64,000 nucleotides of DNA from Utricularia gibba (taxonomy: Eukaryota > Streptophyta > Magnoliopsida > Lamiales > Lentibulariaceae), in contig NEEC01000002.1 of the NCBI GenBank assembly GCA_002189035.1, positions 1,612,001 through 1,676,000 of the forward strand. Reading direction: 5' to 3'. Shown here piece after piece: positions 1 through 13,880 of the stretch. The notes under the pieces are model-generated. The model made no database searches. It worked only from the letters and a program-made list of their open reading frames with translations, and was not told where the DNA came from. Each line of letters begins with the position of its first letter. Position 1 is the first letter of the stretch. The position numbers and the translations under genes are program-made.

Positions 1-3000
1 CCCCCACTTAGCATATATGCGGGCTTATCCGCATGCTTCAACAAGTCAAACTCATCTAACTTCTCCAATACAACCTACAATTGGACAAGCTCCTATTGTA
101 GTCTTACACATTTGGCCAGAGAGGTTCTGCCAAGCTCCTATTTTAGGGAGAAAAAATGGCATGAATTAAAATGGTTCTACGAATGCTTACACGTTGCAGA
201 TCATACTCCTCGACTCCTTTTATTCTTGCAAAAAGCTCAAGGTGTTCTCGAGGTGTAACAAACTCGAGAAGAGCATCAAATTGGGGACAATACCCAATCT
301 ATATGGCAGAAATATGACTAATAAACAGTAGAATAAACAGGGTAACCAAAAATAAATGCCATCAAGAAAAACTATTCCAATTTTTACCATATGCAAAGGG
401 TTAAAGGTAACATATTAAATGCATAAGTGCCTCACATGTTTGCGGGATGCCTTAGGGTTCAGTCTTATATCTTTACCAAATATATATGCCGTCCCATCAG
501 TTGGGAGCTCTTCTCCTACAGTAGATGGATGTGCAATCAATCATGCCACATATACGCAAAGATAATGCTTTTTCAGATTTCAACATCATTTTAATGAAGA
601 ACCACTAGATAATAACACAGAGCAGCTGTATTATATAATAAAGGTGCATATGAAACATTTTTTTCTCCAATAATTTTCTTCTACGCAACATATATTTCTG
701 AAGAATTCTCCAAAAATTTTCTTTCTTACCAGTGAGCATTGACAAGGTAGTTGTTTTTCCTGCTCCATTAGTTCCCAGAAAACCAAAACATTCACCTTGT
801 TGAACAGAGAAAGCCAAAGACTCTACGGCTACTTTTGGGGCACGGTGCTTCCAACTAGAATAAACCTGAAATCATTGAAATAACCAAATAATTTCAAGGA
901 CTTGTGGTCTGAAAATGACACAAATTTCACAAGACGAAGAGTTGGCTGGCACCTTCCGAAGATTGCATAAGCAGGCAACTGCACCGCTACCACTGCCTGA
1001 AAGCACCTTTTCCCTTTCAATTTGGACATCAACGTCCTCAACATAATCTTCAACTGGTATCTTCTTAAAAAGAGGTTCTGAAGAGCTAGTGGAAGATATG
1101 CAAATTCTTTTTACCAAGCTGGTCCATATTCCAGATGCTACTGATAGAAATATCTTGTCAGGGAGTACTTCGAGAACTAACGTCAAGAGAAAGTAAATGA
1201 TGGCCTGCACCAAACAGAGAAAATATTGTTTAACTAAAGTAATTTTTAGTTATACCCAAAAAGGCAGAAATGGATAATCGCGAGAAAGAAATGCCAAACG
1301 TAGGGCATGACAAGAGAAGTACATGAAATTATATCTTTATACAATAACCTCGAATGCCAGATAAACTACAGAGCCACCAGTGATATTCCATGCATAAATC
1401 GTATCACTGAGCCTTCCTTTCACCCCTCCTTGCAAAAGAGCTAATGACGCCAATCCATCAGCAAAGCAAAATCCTGGTGACAATCTGAAGAAATTCTGAG
1501 AATAAAACAAAGAGCAATTATCACCCCGTGACTATTTTACTAGATAAGGCAATAATTTAAGAGGACATTCCTGTAACCTTGAGAATTGAATTGGTTCTTG
1601 CAGTAGAGTCTAATAGCCCCATGATGAACGATATGGCCATGAGAACAATCCCAGTAAAAATTTGAATCAAGAGCACGACATTCTGGATTCAATACAAATA
1701 TATTCACATTTCTAGCAGACCAAACTTTGGAAGTTCATAATTATGAAATGCATACCTGTGCCATGCTGTGTTCATTAAAGAAAAAAGTGAGACAGTAAGT
1801 TGAGGATGCCAATGATGCTCCATATCCAAGGAAAATGAGTGTAGTTGGGAGAAGGGAGTCTCTCCCAATGAATTGATCCAGGCCTGCATGCAGATGTGCT
1901 GAAGAATCTCAAGCATACATACAGCTTCACACAAACAGTATATTATAACGGCAATGCTTTCAAAAAAAAAAAAAAAAAGAGGATGCAATAGCTACTAGAA
2001 GTACAAAGCAAAGAAACAAGGACTTGAATCAAAGAACAAACCGAATATGAAGAAGAGAATGAAAGCAAAAGAAGTAGGAATCAGGAAGCTGATGAAGTCC
2101 CAAAGGTAGGTGGAAGCCCAATATGCAAGTACTGATACCTATAAAATATTAAAATGGAAATATGACAGAGGATAAAACGAAAACTATAAGAAATCCAGAA
2201 GACGCATACCCCACTAATAAGCTGCTGATGCTTCGCTTTTGCTTCACGTTCCTGAAAATCAAAATATGCTCGAATATTGCATCAAGGAATTATCAACCTA
2301 AATATAAATTTTTTAAACCTCATAAAACTTTTATGGATAAGCTCCTACAAACTTTTGTAAAGCAAAAAGTAAAACTAATAGCAACATATTAGTTACCTTC
2401 ACAACAGCCACAGCAAATGAAGCAGGAATGAAGGCAAAAGCCATGCTAACAACGATAGCAACTCTAAATGCATCCAAATCCTACATATTAACAAACGCAA
2501 GAGAGGCTGAAAGATTAAACTCAGAGGCATGGGGCATTATACTTCTCATTTCAGATTCCACCCCCAAAACAGCTTCATATAATTAGAAATAAAAGAAGCG
2601 CATGTGATTTAAGAAAACTAATGACGTTTGATTCCAATGTAGTTAACATTTCAAAGCAGACCAACTAGGCGTAAAAAAGCCGCCTTTACCCTGAACAAAT
2701 ACGTCATTGAGCTAGTACTTGAAAAAAAAAAACGCACATGATTTTGCTGGCGCTGAGTTTTTGTCATGGGTAATGGATGATTACGTGTTATAATTGACAT
2801 ATTCTCATCATGAGTAGCAAGTCTAAGAATCGCTGAGTCCATCAGATTTATGTACGTTGGAGCAGAATGCTGACAAGAGCTGTTGTGAAGAATGGTGTAG
2901 CCTAAACTCCCATCCTCACTCTGCCTATCCATAACAACTGCTCCATACCTGTAAACTTGACAGCAATTGTAAAACCAAAACCAAGGGGGCAGTTCAACGA

Positions 3001-6000
3001 ACCTATACATAGGTATCAAATATGCTGACTAACATTATAAAAACACAGGATTTACTCATGATGACTAAGAGAACGACCATAGGATTTCAAAGTTTGAAGT
3101 ACATTAGTTAAAATCACCTTGATTGATATGATTCATCGAAGCTAGACATGAGATATTCGCTCATAGAAAGCAAAATAGGGCCCAAAGACATCCCTGCAGC
3201 TTCAACAGCATCATTCAGTGCCTTTTGAGAATCGGGAAATTGATATCCAGTTTCTTGTGACATTTGAATCCATCCTCCATGCACATGCTTGGACACCTAT
3301 GATGCTAAATTTTAAATATACCATGTATTGCAGGCAAGGAAAGAAAAATAATTAGTAATATCTTTTCATAAAATAAACCTCCTCTGCAATAACCACTGAT
3401 ACATTGAAAGGAATTGGACCACCGCCACCTCCACCAGCCAACAGAGGATTGAAGTGAGAGGTTGTAAAGGTTACTGATTTCTGGTCCAGATGTGGCTTCA
3501 AGCTGATCATCAAAAGGCCCAAAAGCAAGAAAACGGCAGGAATTACCAATTGAAAGACAATTGTCTTTTGATCTCGCCGAGCTGATACTGCTCTCTTTAT
3601 CAGTAATGCTTTCGAGTGTTTTAAGAAAGTAGAACTTGGAAGCATATTGCAGTAACAGCAATGCATGCCAAGCAACTTAATGACTTGAAGGGTGGCAGAA
3701 AAAAAAAAGGCACCAGCTTTCCCTATCATCGAGAGCATGCAGACAATAACTTCAATGTAGTTTTTCACTACTTTTGGAGAATAATATCTTTCTGCCGAGT
3801 TTTCATTGCCTAGTTGCTGTGCATTCGAAATAGTTTGATGATCAACAAAACATTCGGTTTCATCAAAGTCGCCTCCAGAAACTCCTAAGAATACTTCCTC
3901 CAGAGTTGTGACAGAAATTCCATAGCTCTCAATGCCAAAATGGTCACAACTCTCTTCAGTGCTAGGACTAGGTTTTTGCATGAAATGCTCTATTTCACGA
4001 AACATTTTTTCAAAGGATGATGAGGATAAAACAGGGAGCTTAAATGACAATTCGTTTCCAACCTGCAAGAAAAAGAAGAAAAAATTACACGGAAGATGAA
4101 CACTTCTTACAGATGAATTTTATACTTTTTCAAGTTTTACCTAAATACTCCAAGACAGAATAAAAATAAATACTAACAATAAATAGGATGAAAATAGGGA
4201 GCTTTCTGTACCATACTGATTATGCCACAATAAAGAGGATGAAGAAGAGATTAAGGAAATACATTGCTGACGCATATCGTGGATGGAACATGAGAATGGA
4301 TTATATCAGCCACTGCAGAACCATTCGGAGAATTCTGAAGGCAAACACAAGAAATAGAGGATTGTGAGTTTTTAGGAAATAAAAGGAATATTGCATATAG
4401 AGTAAAATGGCACATACCTTAACAAGAGTGAGGGTATAGCCAACACCATATCGTTGCTTTAAGAAAAAAGAACTGCTCAACCATGGATTGCAAGTCATTT
4501 GTGATGAACAGAAAGCAAAGCTAAAAGATATCAACAACTACATCAAACAATTTAAACAATAACATCAGGTACCTGCCGCAACATTTTAGTGAGCCATTAG
4601 CCATTATCGCTATCCTATCTCCAAGCGCATCAGCTTCATCCATGGAATGTGTAGTCAATAGTATAATTCTTCCCTTTTTCAACCGTTTGATCAACTGCCA
4701 TGTCAGCCGCATTGAGTAGGGATCCATCCCGCTAGTTGGTTCATCTAGGACAATAACCTGCAACGCATATAGATCTCATTTTAGCAACCATGGCAAGGAT
4801 TTTACCAGTTAACAACAAACACGAACCTTGCTGTTTCCTATCAACGCAATAGCAAGTGATAACTTCCTTTTCATACCCCTGATAAAGCCCTTACAAAAGT
4901 ATTTAGCTTGTCGGACAAACCCACCTTAGAATTAGAGTACAAGGAGCCCACATTAATTATCTCAAACATTAGGAATGTGTGTATTAAAGTAAGTATTCAG
5001 GCCAATAAAATTCTCAAGTATCTAAAACAACTTAAGGAAAAAAAAAAACATGATCAATTTGTAAATGTGAGGATAATAATAAACATTCTGTGTATGAAAA
5101 AATTACAAGCACAAAAAATAGCATGGGATCCTTACTTCTGCAGCCATTTCCATGACAACACTCTGCAATCTATCTTCATTCACACCCTTTATATGCGAAA
5201 ATATTTCTAAATGTTCCTTCACCTGAAAATAAAACACAGCCCCTGAATAACTATAGCTCAAAGCCCCTAACATTTATTATTAAAATGTTCCAAGATTAAA
5301 GGAAGCATATTTCATGAAAAATTAAAAAAATCAAGATAAATAGAGTAGCTTATAAATTATAAAAAAAAACACAAAAACAACAATTCCTCGGAAAAAATGG
5401 GAATTATGCAATTAAAAAAAGATACTTTAATTTTGAAAAGAAAATGAACAAGCTGCATTAGCATATCTTTTGGCAAGAAACCATTGAAATAAACAGAAAT
5501 AACAGGTGAAATCTCTCACAGTCAACTCAGGAAAAAGAATATCATTCTGGGGGCAAACACCCAAACTTTTCCGTATTTCATCCTGCAAAAAAAAAAAAAA
5601 AAAAAACAAGTAGCTAGCCTCAGAGTGGAAATTGAGGATATGTCAATTAACTCATCACTAAGAGAACATTAAACATTGTCATTATTGTTGTATTACCACA
5701 TACAAGGGATTAATTCCATTACTAGTTATCAACAATCTCACATTTTATCCTCTATATTCGAATTTTCCTTGAGCAAATGTAAGTGCAAGGATTGCCATAA
5801 TACTTCTAGAGGTGATTTTTTATATTCATTTATATTCAAGAAATATCATCACATATATATTTTGAATCTTGATTACCATGTCAGTTAAGATGCTCTTTCC
5901 ATAAATAAACGCATCTCCAGTGGTAGGGCGAACAAGCCCAACAAGCATAGAGATTGTGGTACTTTTACCAGCGCCATTGTGACCTGAAAAATAAACACAA

Positions 6001-9000
6001 TTGAAGATTTGGATAAGGAGAATCAACTCCAAAAAATATTGAAATTATCAGCCTACTTGATGGGCAATTATGAATGCAAATCTGGAGCTTTTTAGCAAGG
6101 AATATTGTGTGCAGCATGGGGAAAAAATTACTTACCAAGAAGTGCAAGGATTTGATTCTCGTACAATGTTAGCTGCAAGGAATCGACAGCACAGAACCTT
6201 GCCTTCCTTGCAGCATAGACCTTGTGTAAATTCCTTATTTGGATGCATCTGATTTTTGAAGACACGACCAACAGAAGGCATTAAGTACAAGCAATATTGA
6301 TAGATTCAAAACAACCTCGAGGAAGGGGACATTTCACCTTTGGTCCAGCTCTTGCTGCTTCATTTCAAGACTTATTTGTTCCACGGATGGTGTATATACT
6401 TCTCTTTGGGAAGAAATGGTATCTCTCTCAGTGTCACTGCCTATCAACTCAACAAGTGAACTAGAAGAAAACATTTTGTTCACGATTTTTTCCCTCCAGA
6501 ATTTCTTAGATATTGTGAAAACCAGGGGAGCCGGCAGCCATTTTCCATGTAGAAGATCTGATTCCCAATTTTTTAAAAAAACATATTTAGTTAAAAGAAA
6601 ACATATAGAGAAACCTTCAGTTCATAGTTTGAGGAAAATGAATCGAATGTAAACAAGTACCTTATGTAGATAATGTCCAGCACCATAATATAACAAAGTG
6701 TCAAGCACCATCAACAGAAGGCAGACCAAAAAGGACATTCCAGATGAATCCTGCGATTAATTTGATATTTGTACCTTTAAAACTATTTTGCATTAAAAAT
6801 TAAGATAACTTATAGAGAAAGTTCTACCCTCCAAACGTTGCTCCAACGGAGTCCAACATGTGCTTGTTCATAATCAGCAAAGTTAATTGAACCCAAAGCA
6901 AATGCAGTGGGAGAAAGAAAAGATGCCAAAACCTTAAATAGCCTATACATTAAAAAAAAAAAAAATGAACGAAAACCAATAAAATAACAAAATTGAACCA
7001 TAGATTTTGTTTTCAAAGGCGTACATAGGAACACTCTCATCGTCAACAGTGTAATAAGGGAAGAAAGCAGCTAGAAAGGCAAGTGTTCCAACGGCAACTG
7101 CAGTTTTTGCCCGTGTGAAGAATGTAGATATCAGAAACGAAAGTGTTATTGAGCTGAGTCCAAAAGAGAAGAAGTATACAAACACCAGAGATTTGTCACT
7201 ATACTTAAAAAGTGTCCCCATCGTACAAATGGTAACAATCCCAGATGAGATAGCAAACTGCAGAAGGTCATAAACACAAACAAAAGCCGTAAATAGAGAG
7301 GTTCTATAGCATTCTCCTTCATGAAGTCACACCAGTAGGTGCTAAACCTGAAATGTGTAAGTTATAAACCACGAAAGATTGAACACATTGTCATTGACAC
7401 CCATCATATAGAGGCCTTCCTTGATCTTTTGTTCCTGGAGCATCAGTTAAAAGCTCAAATTACAGGAGTTACATCACTTCAAGAAAACCACATGAGCAAA
7501 CTAAAGTTCAAAACGAGAGGCAGAAGAAGAAATTGTACCCACTACCTTTTCATAAACAGAGTAACTGATCAATCGAGATACAGGATAGAGAAAGCCTAGC
7601 AAATAACTGCGCTTATATGGACACAGAAAATATAAAATGTATTAGCCCATGACACTCAAGCAATGAATATATAAATTTTTTTCCTAAATGTGAAAAAAAG
7701 TGAAGAAATACAGAAAAAACACATACAGAACTCCCATGACTCTCTTGACAATGGACTGGAACTTGTCATCTGTGTACTCACTGGTTGGAAATGGCACAAG
7801 CCTAATTGTTTTGGGAGTAAATTGTGTCCAGAGTGTTTCTAGATTTGCCATTAAGTCCGAATTTGAAAATTCCTCCTCATTAGTCACAAAGTTTGTCAAG
7901 TTTTGCTGAGCAGAAAATATTATAAACGAATCAATTACTTGTTGAAGCTGCAAAATAGAAAAATATGAGCAGATTAGCAGTAGAAACAATTTTTAATCTG
8001 GAGATGGGAGACTCAAACAAAACTAGAGGAGATTTGAATTAAAAAAAAAAAAAGGAAGATCCATAAAGCAGGCCCAAATTCAAAATCCTGTCCAACAGCA
8101 TTCTCATGATAATTTGGAAGTTTGAGAAATATACAAAAAGGAACAAGCTAAGGGCAAAAAAAAAAAAAAAAAAAAAGGTCATTCTACAGTTCAATGAAAT
8201 GCCTTCTTGATGGTATAAGGATGATGAGATCATACAGTCAAAAATCCACTGAAGCTGTATTGCATTATTGGTATCATGTTTACACCTAATTGTAAGTCAT
8301 TGACATAAGGTCCATTCACATCCATGATAGACTTAATGTCAGGGAAACCAGAAAAAGCCCATGTATGGTTTAAGCGAATGCCATAATCAAACAACTGAGG
8401 GCCTTGATTATGAAATACAACAGCTCCCTTAATTTTGGGTTTTGTTGAATTCCTACAGGAGAAAAAGAAATATATGAGCACAGGGAAAATGACTTTTAAA
8501 AATGAGAATCATATGATGATAAATAATGTATCAACATAATACAAATGAAAGATAATCAACAGATACTTCCACAACAGAAAATTTTTTACATACACAGCCC
8601 CACATAAAAATTAATGAAAGTGAAAGAAATTGAAACTCACTTTTCTTTATCATAAGCACCATATAGATCAGAGCGTATGTAGCCCTCAAGTTCTACTTCA
8701 TCTTTGAATATTTTTGAAGTCAGCTGGATAAAACATGCTTATAATTACCATGATATCTAAAAAAAAAAAAAAAAAAAAAATAGCATATAGAATAGAAATG
8801 TAGAAAGTAACCACACATATAAGAATGCCAAATTTCGAGATTTCTGATATAAATTTACAAAAAACCACCTGCAGATGTTGATGGGTAATTATAGAAGTAA
8901 AAAAGTAAATAGAGGTCAAACACCTATCAAAAAGACGTAGAAAAATGAATAAGAACTGCAGTCTCACAGATCATCATCCATTTCTCAAGAAGCAACCTAT

Positions 9001-10260
9001 AGTCACCTTACTTTTATATAAATTAGTGCAAAACATATTTAAACCACATCCCTAAGGGAAGTGTGTCCATCCCAATCATGCGCCAACGTAAAAAATGAAA
9101 AAAAAAAAAGAGAGGCCAAAGATAGACATAAAATCAATGAAGAAAAATTGTAAAAAAAAGTAACATGCGAAAAAAATATAACAGTCCAGAAGGAATCAGT
9201 TCATGCCTTAAGAAGAGGGAATGTTTGAGATAATACTTCAATCATCATTCTTGTCTCTGATGTATCAGGTGCAAATGCCAAATATTCATGCTTGGCATAA
9301 AGCAGCTCTAAGATTTTATCAAAAGGTGCAGAGATATCACCCTTTCCTACTTCCACAAGCATACCATTTCTAATATATCTGCAAAACCCTTCATTCTGTT
9401 ATGAAAGCGACTTCTAAAATCATAAGGTTAGTTTTTTGCTTAAAAAGATACACAAGATTATTTCCACCATGAATTTGTATTCGTTAGATATGTTTTATAT
9501 GAAAAAAAAAATGAGGCATTCTCTGGTGAAAGAACAATAAAATCATCAATGCCCACGGGATGCAGAGCAGTAAGGCTTACGGCTGTGGAAGGTGTACTTG
9601 TGTGTCTACCGTAGACCTGACAGCTATAAGCAGTAACATGACAAGAGTTGGAAGTAAAACCTGTCATTAGGATAAAGATTAGATTTAGCATATGCTATCT
9701 TTCAATATTACAAAATAAAAAATGCCAAAAAAGGTGCATGAATATGTGCATTCTCGAGAAATATGCCTTGCAAGACTATTTTTCACACTAGCATAGAGGA
9801 TTTGCATACAGAAAACAACGGAAGGGATTTCTTTATTTAGCTGACATATTTTTTTTTGTTCATTCGGCAAAGGACAAAGGGATACAGATAAATTCTGAAG
9901 AACATGCAAATTAAGTGAACACGTACATAAGCTAAATACAACAACACCTCAACTCATTCATGTTATCATAAGCTTGATAACCAGGGTAAACACCTCAACA
10001 CAGAAAAGACAACATATCCGGCCCATAAGCCCTCGGTAGGAATGAGGATACTCAAAGCACAACGTAAGAGACTCAAGAAAATGAAACATCGCAAACTGCA
10101 TGTTCGTTCGTTACATATGTGACAAAGAAGAGACCTCTCCGCAGGTTACAAAGGGGTTGCGAATCTTGAGAAGCCAGTTCTTCCTGAGCATAGCTCTCAA
10201 CTGTCTCATTGATGTCCTTCTATCCTCCTCCATTTTCTCTTTAGTCTTGGTGTTCTCCAT
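1..10260 (-). CDS. ABCA1: ABCA1-type full-size ABC transporter, 3' end cut by window edge
   Basis: Subfamily A ABC transporter, a large membrane protein presumed to move lipid-like substrates. The start is the ATG at 10258-10260; exon 1 (10135-10260) carries [14 protein letters not shown], typical of plant ABCA1, and exon 2 (9581-9660) the first membrane helix. Later exons give the long N-terminal loop (9200-9380, 8230-8480), membrane exons, and nucleotide-binding domain 1: Walker [10 protein letters not shown] at about 5952-5984, signature near 4870-4890, Walker [14 protein letters not shown] at about 4724-4758. The second membrane half lies between about 3350 and 1360, and domain 2 has [10 protein letters not shown] near 748-777. 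The window ends inside the second signature (AYMLSGG, 1-74), so the C-terminus is missing. The introns carry poly-T tracts just before some exons. Odd: the domain 1 signature exon changes frame inside LSGG because a C run on the plus strand (4876-4879) is one base short. Every other exon I checked keeps its frame, so I suspect sequence error. From memory the counterpart is At2g41700. Confidence 0.93.
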
Positions 10261-11568
10261 GACAGTTCAAAGATGAACTAAATTCACACCCCCTAAAACA
10301 TGCCTGATCCATTCATTCCAAAAAGTGGGAAATTTCTTTATCCATGACTCTGCTGCTACTGCTCCATACTCGCCATGTAACATGAAGTTGAAACGAAAAG
10401 GGGCTTCAGATGGAAAATGGTTGGTAGGAGTTGAGGAGAGTAGACCTGAGGCTTCGCCCAAACCCACTAATTATACTACCGTGGAGAGGCGAAATATAGC
10501 TGGACATGCTAATCGCTAAGCCACGTCAAACTCTCCATCTACAGAAACAACAGACGGACACATCGAGTCCGATGGCAACAACATAGAGTAGAATTAAACA
10601 GGAAAAAAGATCGAATGAAGAAGACATGAAACTCAAGAAAAGTCATCTCAACGACAAAGAAGAGAATCGGAGAGGAAATAGCCTTGAAAAAAAACAAGAA
10701 AGAAAAGTCGTCCCTACTCCCCCTGGCTGATTCCGTCATCTGGACGTTACGTGATTCAACGGTCACTGACACGTGTACTTGGGCCTCAGGTAAAATAGCT
10801 CAAAACAAAATACCCTTAAGAACTAACCCATCAGTGTAGTCCAAGCCCAAAAGGCCCATTTCAGTTTTCAACCACGATGGCCTTTAACTTGGAATTCGCA
10901 TTTGTATGTTTCAAAAGCATTTTGGATAAATTATTTTCTTTTAATTCCCATTAAAAATATTTTTTTTTAATGTTTACATTTTATTTGCAAATTCATTTTG
11001 GAAACCAAGCTGGCCTTTATTATTTTATTTAAATTTTGGAATGAAATTTATTTAAATTTAATATTTTTATAATTTGTATATTCATTTTGAATATGATTGG
11101 TGGATGATAGTAATAGATATATCAAAATTCCACGTTTAATTAATATGTAATTTATAAATGATTGTGATTGAGATTAAAAATTAATATTATTAAATTTTAA
11201 AATATGTAAATTTCACTTGGAAATATACTACTACGTATTTCATGTTTTTAATTTTAATTCGTTATTTATTTATTTAAATTAAATAATAGTGAAACATAAT
11301 TATCCTTTTGTATAAATCAAATGTATTTTATTCCAAAAAAACACGCCATTTAAGTATATTTAAAAAAAAAAGAAGAATGCATGAAGGTATTAAACCGGAA
11401 GAGGAGAATATAGAACAGTCGGAGAGAGAGGATGGTGGAATAGAAGGGAATAGGGAGGGGACAAGAGGGGCGAGGAGCAGCTGGGGAAGACATTAAAAGA
11501 CGCCACAGAAAGAAAGCATTAGCATCCACAAGTCGCAAAAATCTTCCGTTTTTCGAAGCCGTCCTGGA
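10261..11568. other. Divergent intergenic region between ABCA1 and the unknown membrane-protein gene
   Basis: The left part should hold the ABCA1 leader and promoter. From about 10870 to 11390 the DNA is very AT-rich with T and A runs. The stretch 11385-11568 is purine-rich (GAGGAG and GGAGAGAGAG type) and probably forms the leader of the gene starting at 11569. Short open frames here show no conserved features. No repeat or mobile element was recognised. Confidence 0.6.
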
Positions 11569-12941
11569 ATGGGATTCGTGAGGACCACCGCCGCACAAGG
11601 AGGCGACGGCGGATTTGGCATGGGATTCCTCCTGGTTTTCTTCCCCGGAGACGACCAGGACACCCGCCGCCGACACAAATTCAACCCCTTCTGTTCACCT
11701 CTCCGAAGAGCCCTCTTTGGGACCTACTTGTCAGAGCCCAAACCACTGCATTCATCTGTCTTCTTCTATTGTTTACTGGCGCGCTTTTCTTCACCGTCTC
11801 TACTCTGCCGCCGTCGACGCACCGAATCTACGGCGAGCCCAGAAGAATGCTTGTTGAGAAAACCCGAGAGTTGCATTTGCCGCACGCCTTTCAGGGAATG
11901 GGGGCTTTGTATAGAAGAGGTACTGCCGCAATGAGCGACATCGTTGTTGTTCACGCCGTTGAGTCCCTGAGCTTGAATGAGTTGAGGCTTTTTATTCGTC
12001 TGTTTCTTCGCTCCGACGTCGCTTCGAGATCCGACCTGGTGCTCGTCTTTCCGGCGAGGAAAGCTGCAATGGACGATGTGATTCTGCAGGAGAACGATAG
12101 TTTCTTGAAACTTCTGTCACAGTACCGCTCCAATTTGAGGAACGATTCACAATTTCCGGCGAGTTTCGATGTGTCCCAGTTCCTGAAAACCAGCCGGAAA
12201 GTGAAGGAGAGAGGGGAACCCATTTGGGGTAAGAGAACTAAACCCAATTCCGGCAACAGCGGCGGCAACACTGAACCGAACCGTCCGTGTTACGGCTCCG
12301 TAGTGGGATTCGAAACAGAGGAACTCGACCCGGAAAATTCTCTATCCGGGTTCGTGGATCACGCTCCAATCACCCTAAGAAGGTGGGCTTGTTACCCGAT
12401 GCTACTCGGCCGGGTCAAACGAACCTTCAAGCACATAACGCTACTCGACCCGAAGGCAATTTGGCTAATCGGCGACCCCCTCAGCCGGTTCCGGTGCCAC
12501 CGCCCCGATTCAGTCGTCCTCTACCCGACTCTCCACCAAGGCCGCCACGTCAAGAAAGGCACGGTTTCCACCCGTCTGAAACCGGTCCACCCGGGCATCA
12601 TAATGGGCGGTTCCAAAGGCGTCCGCCGGTTATCCAACACCATGCTGATACACATCGTCAACGCGGCGATGCAGCGCAGGCGCAAGAACTCCGTGAGCGA
12701 GGCCGGCGTGTTCAATCAGCTGGTGGAGAACGAGTTCATGCTCAACGACATTCATCTGATCGTGTCGGACGAGCCGGCGGTCGAGTCGAGTTCGCTAACC
12801 GGGTCAAGTTTTTTGAACCACAGTGTGGTGAAACGGGCGAGTGGTGATCAAGATTTTTTTTACGGGGTAGCCATGAAGCACATATGCTCCTTCCCTTTAG
12901 ACGCCTTGGTTCACAGGGACTGCCACAGTATGATACAATAA
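11569..12941 (+). CDS. Plant-specific single-pass membrane protein of unknown function, with an apparent frameshift near the N-terminus
   Basis: I do not recognise a characterised function. The protein would start at the ATG at 11569 with a glycine-rich N-terminus ending in MGFLLVFFP, and continue in another frame with SPLWDLLVRAQ, a hydrophobic segment (AFICLLLLFTGALFF, about 11733-11780) and a roughly 370-residue soluble part to the stop at 12941. The two parts are joined only if one base is missing between about 11640 and 11700; the C run at 11685-11688 is a good candidate, since five Cs would restore one frame. Conserved-looking pieces include ITLLDPKAIWLIGDPL and VHPGIIMGGSKGVRRLSN, the latter possibly nucleotide- or sugar-binding, though that is a guess. 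The topology, a short cytosolic N-terminus, one anchor and a large globular domain, resembles type II Golgi enzymes, and similar plant proteins have been loosely labelled glycosyltransferase-like. The 3' end is G+C-rich compared with its flanks. Confidence 0.75.
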
Positions 12942-13800
12942 CTATATAACACATGCTACATAAATAGATTGTTTCCTCGAAAAGGGATGTATGATACATA
13001 CGGGTGTCCCAAGAATTGTCTATAAAATGTTAATGTTCTCATTCTATTTTAACTTTTATTTTATTTCATAGTATAATATATAAGATTTATATTCAATTAT
13101 ATATATAAATTATTATTTGATTAATTAATATACATATACAAACTTTGTATGATTATATTATTTACTTATATACAAATGAAATGAAAGTTAATTATATATA
13201 TACTATTACATGTTTTTTATAATATGGAAGATCTCCATTGCACTATACGTAACATATACTAATATACTATTATCAAACGATTTATTACTATTATTTTATA
13301 TGAATCATAATTAAATAAAATTTTAAAAAATGGAGAATAATATAATATTACCACGATAAATTGGAGATCAAATCTCATATTCAATCTATAACTAGAAATA
13401 TTAACTTTTAAATAATTATTTTTATTAAATGCTTAATTATAATTAAAAAATGTGTTAAATATGATTTTAAAATAATATTTACGGATAATAAAAAAAATAC
13501 AACGAGCACCATTTTAATGGGGAAGTGAATGGTGCCAGGCTGTCATCTTTGGGGTAGGTGACGGTCAGATCCCGCCGCAATTACCGAAGTTAATCAAGGG
13601 TCAGAATAGAGTTAAGGCGAATAGAATATAATATTCTTTTTATATTTTTATTATTATTTAACTACATTAAAAAATATGACATTTATTTATGACGAAAATG
13701 GTGGTGTGGCAATGCCAGCTTTAAAACGCGCACTACATGTGAGTTTCGGTCACGTGCACGTTCGAGATCATCACCTTAACAAGACCAATTTTACAGAAAA
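12942..13800. other. AT-rich intergenic DNA
   Basis: The 3' flank of the unknown membrane-protein gene. From about 13020 to 13500 the DNA is strongly AT-rich with TATATA stretches and no open frame of note. A short stretch of mixed composition (13530-13610) follows. I see no gene or named repeat. Confidence 0.5.
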
Positions 13801-13821
13801 AAAAAAAAAAAACTCATTACA

Positions 13822-13880
13822 TTTCGAATTTTGATTTTTTTTTTTGAATCAAAAATTCAATTTTTTGATCAAATTCGAAA
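13822..13880. repeat. AT-rich inverted repeat (hairpin)
   Basis: The left arm TTTCGAATTTTGAT (13822-13835) is nearly the reverse complement of the right arm GATCAAATTCGAAA (13867-13880), around a centre with a long T run and GAATCAAAAATTC. It would fold into a hairpin of about 13 pairs with a nested smaller one. It marks the switch from AT-rich DNA to the mixed-composition block on its right. Confidence 0.5.

Noticed and set aside
12287-12847. 186-codon plus-strand frame inside the unknown membrane-protein gene
   Set aside because: It overlaps the main frame in a GC-rich stretch and is proline- and arginine-rich, as expected for an off-frame reading.
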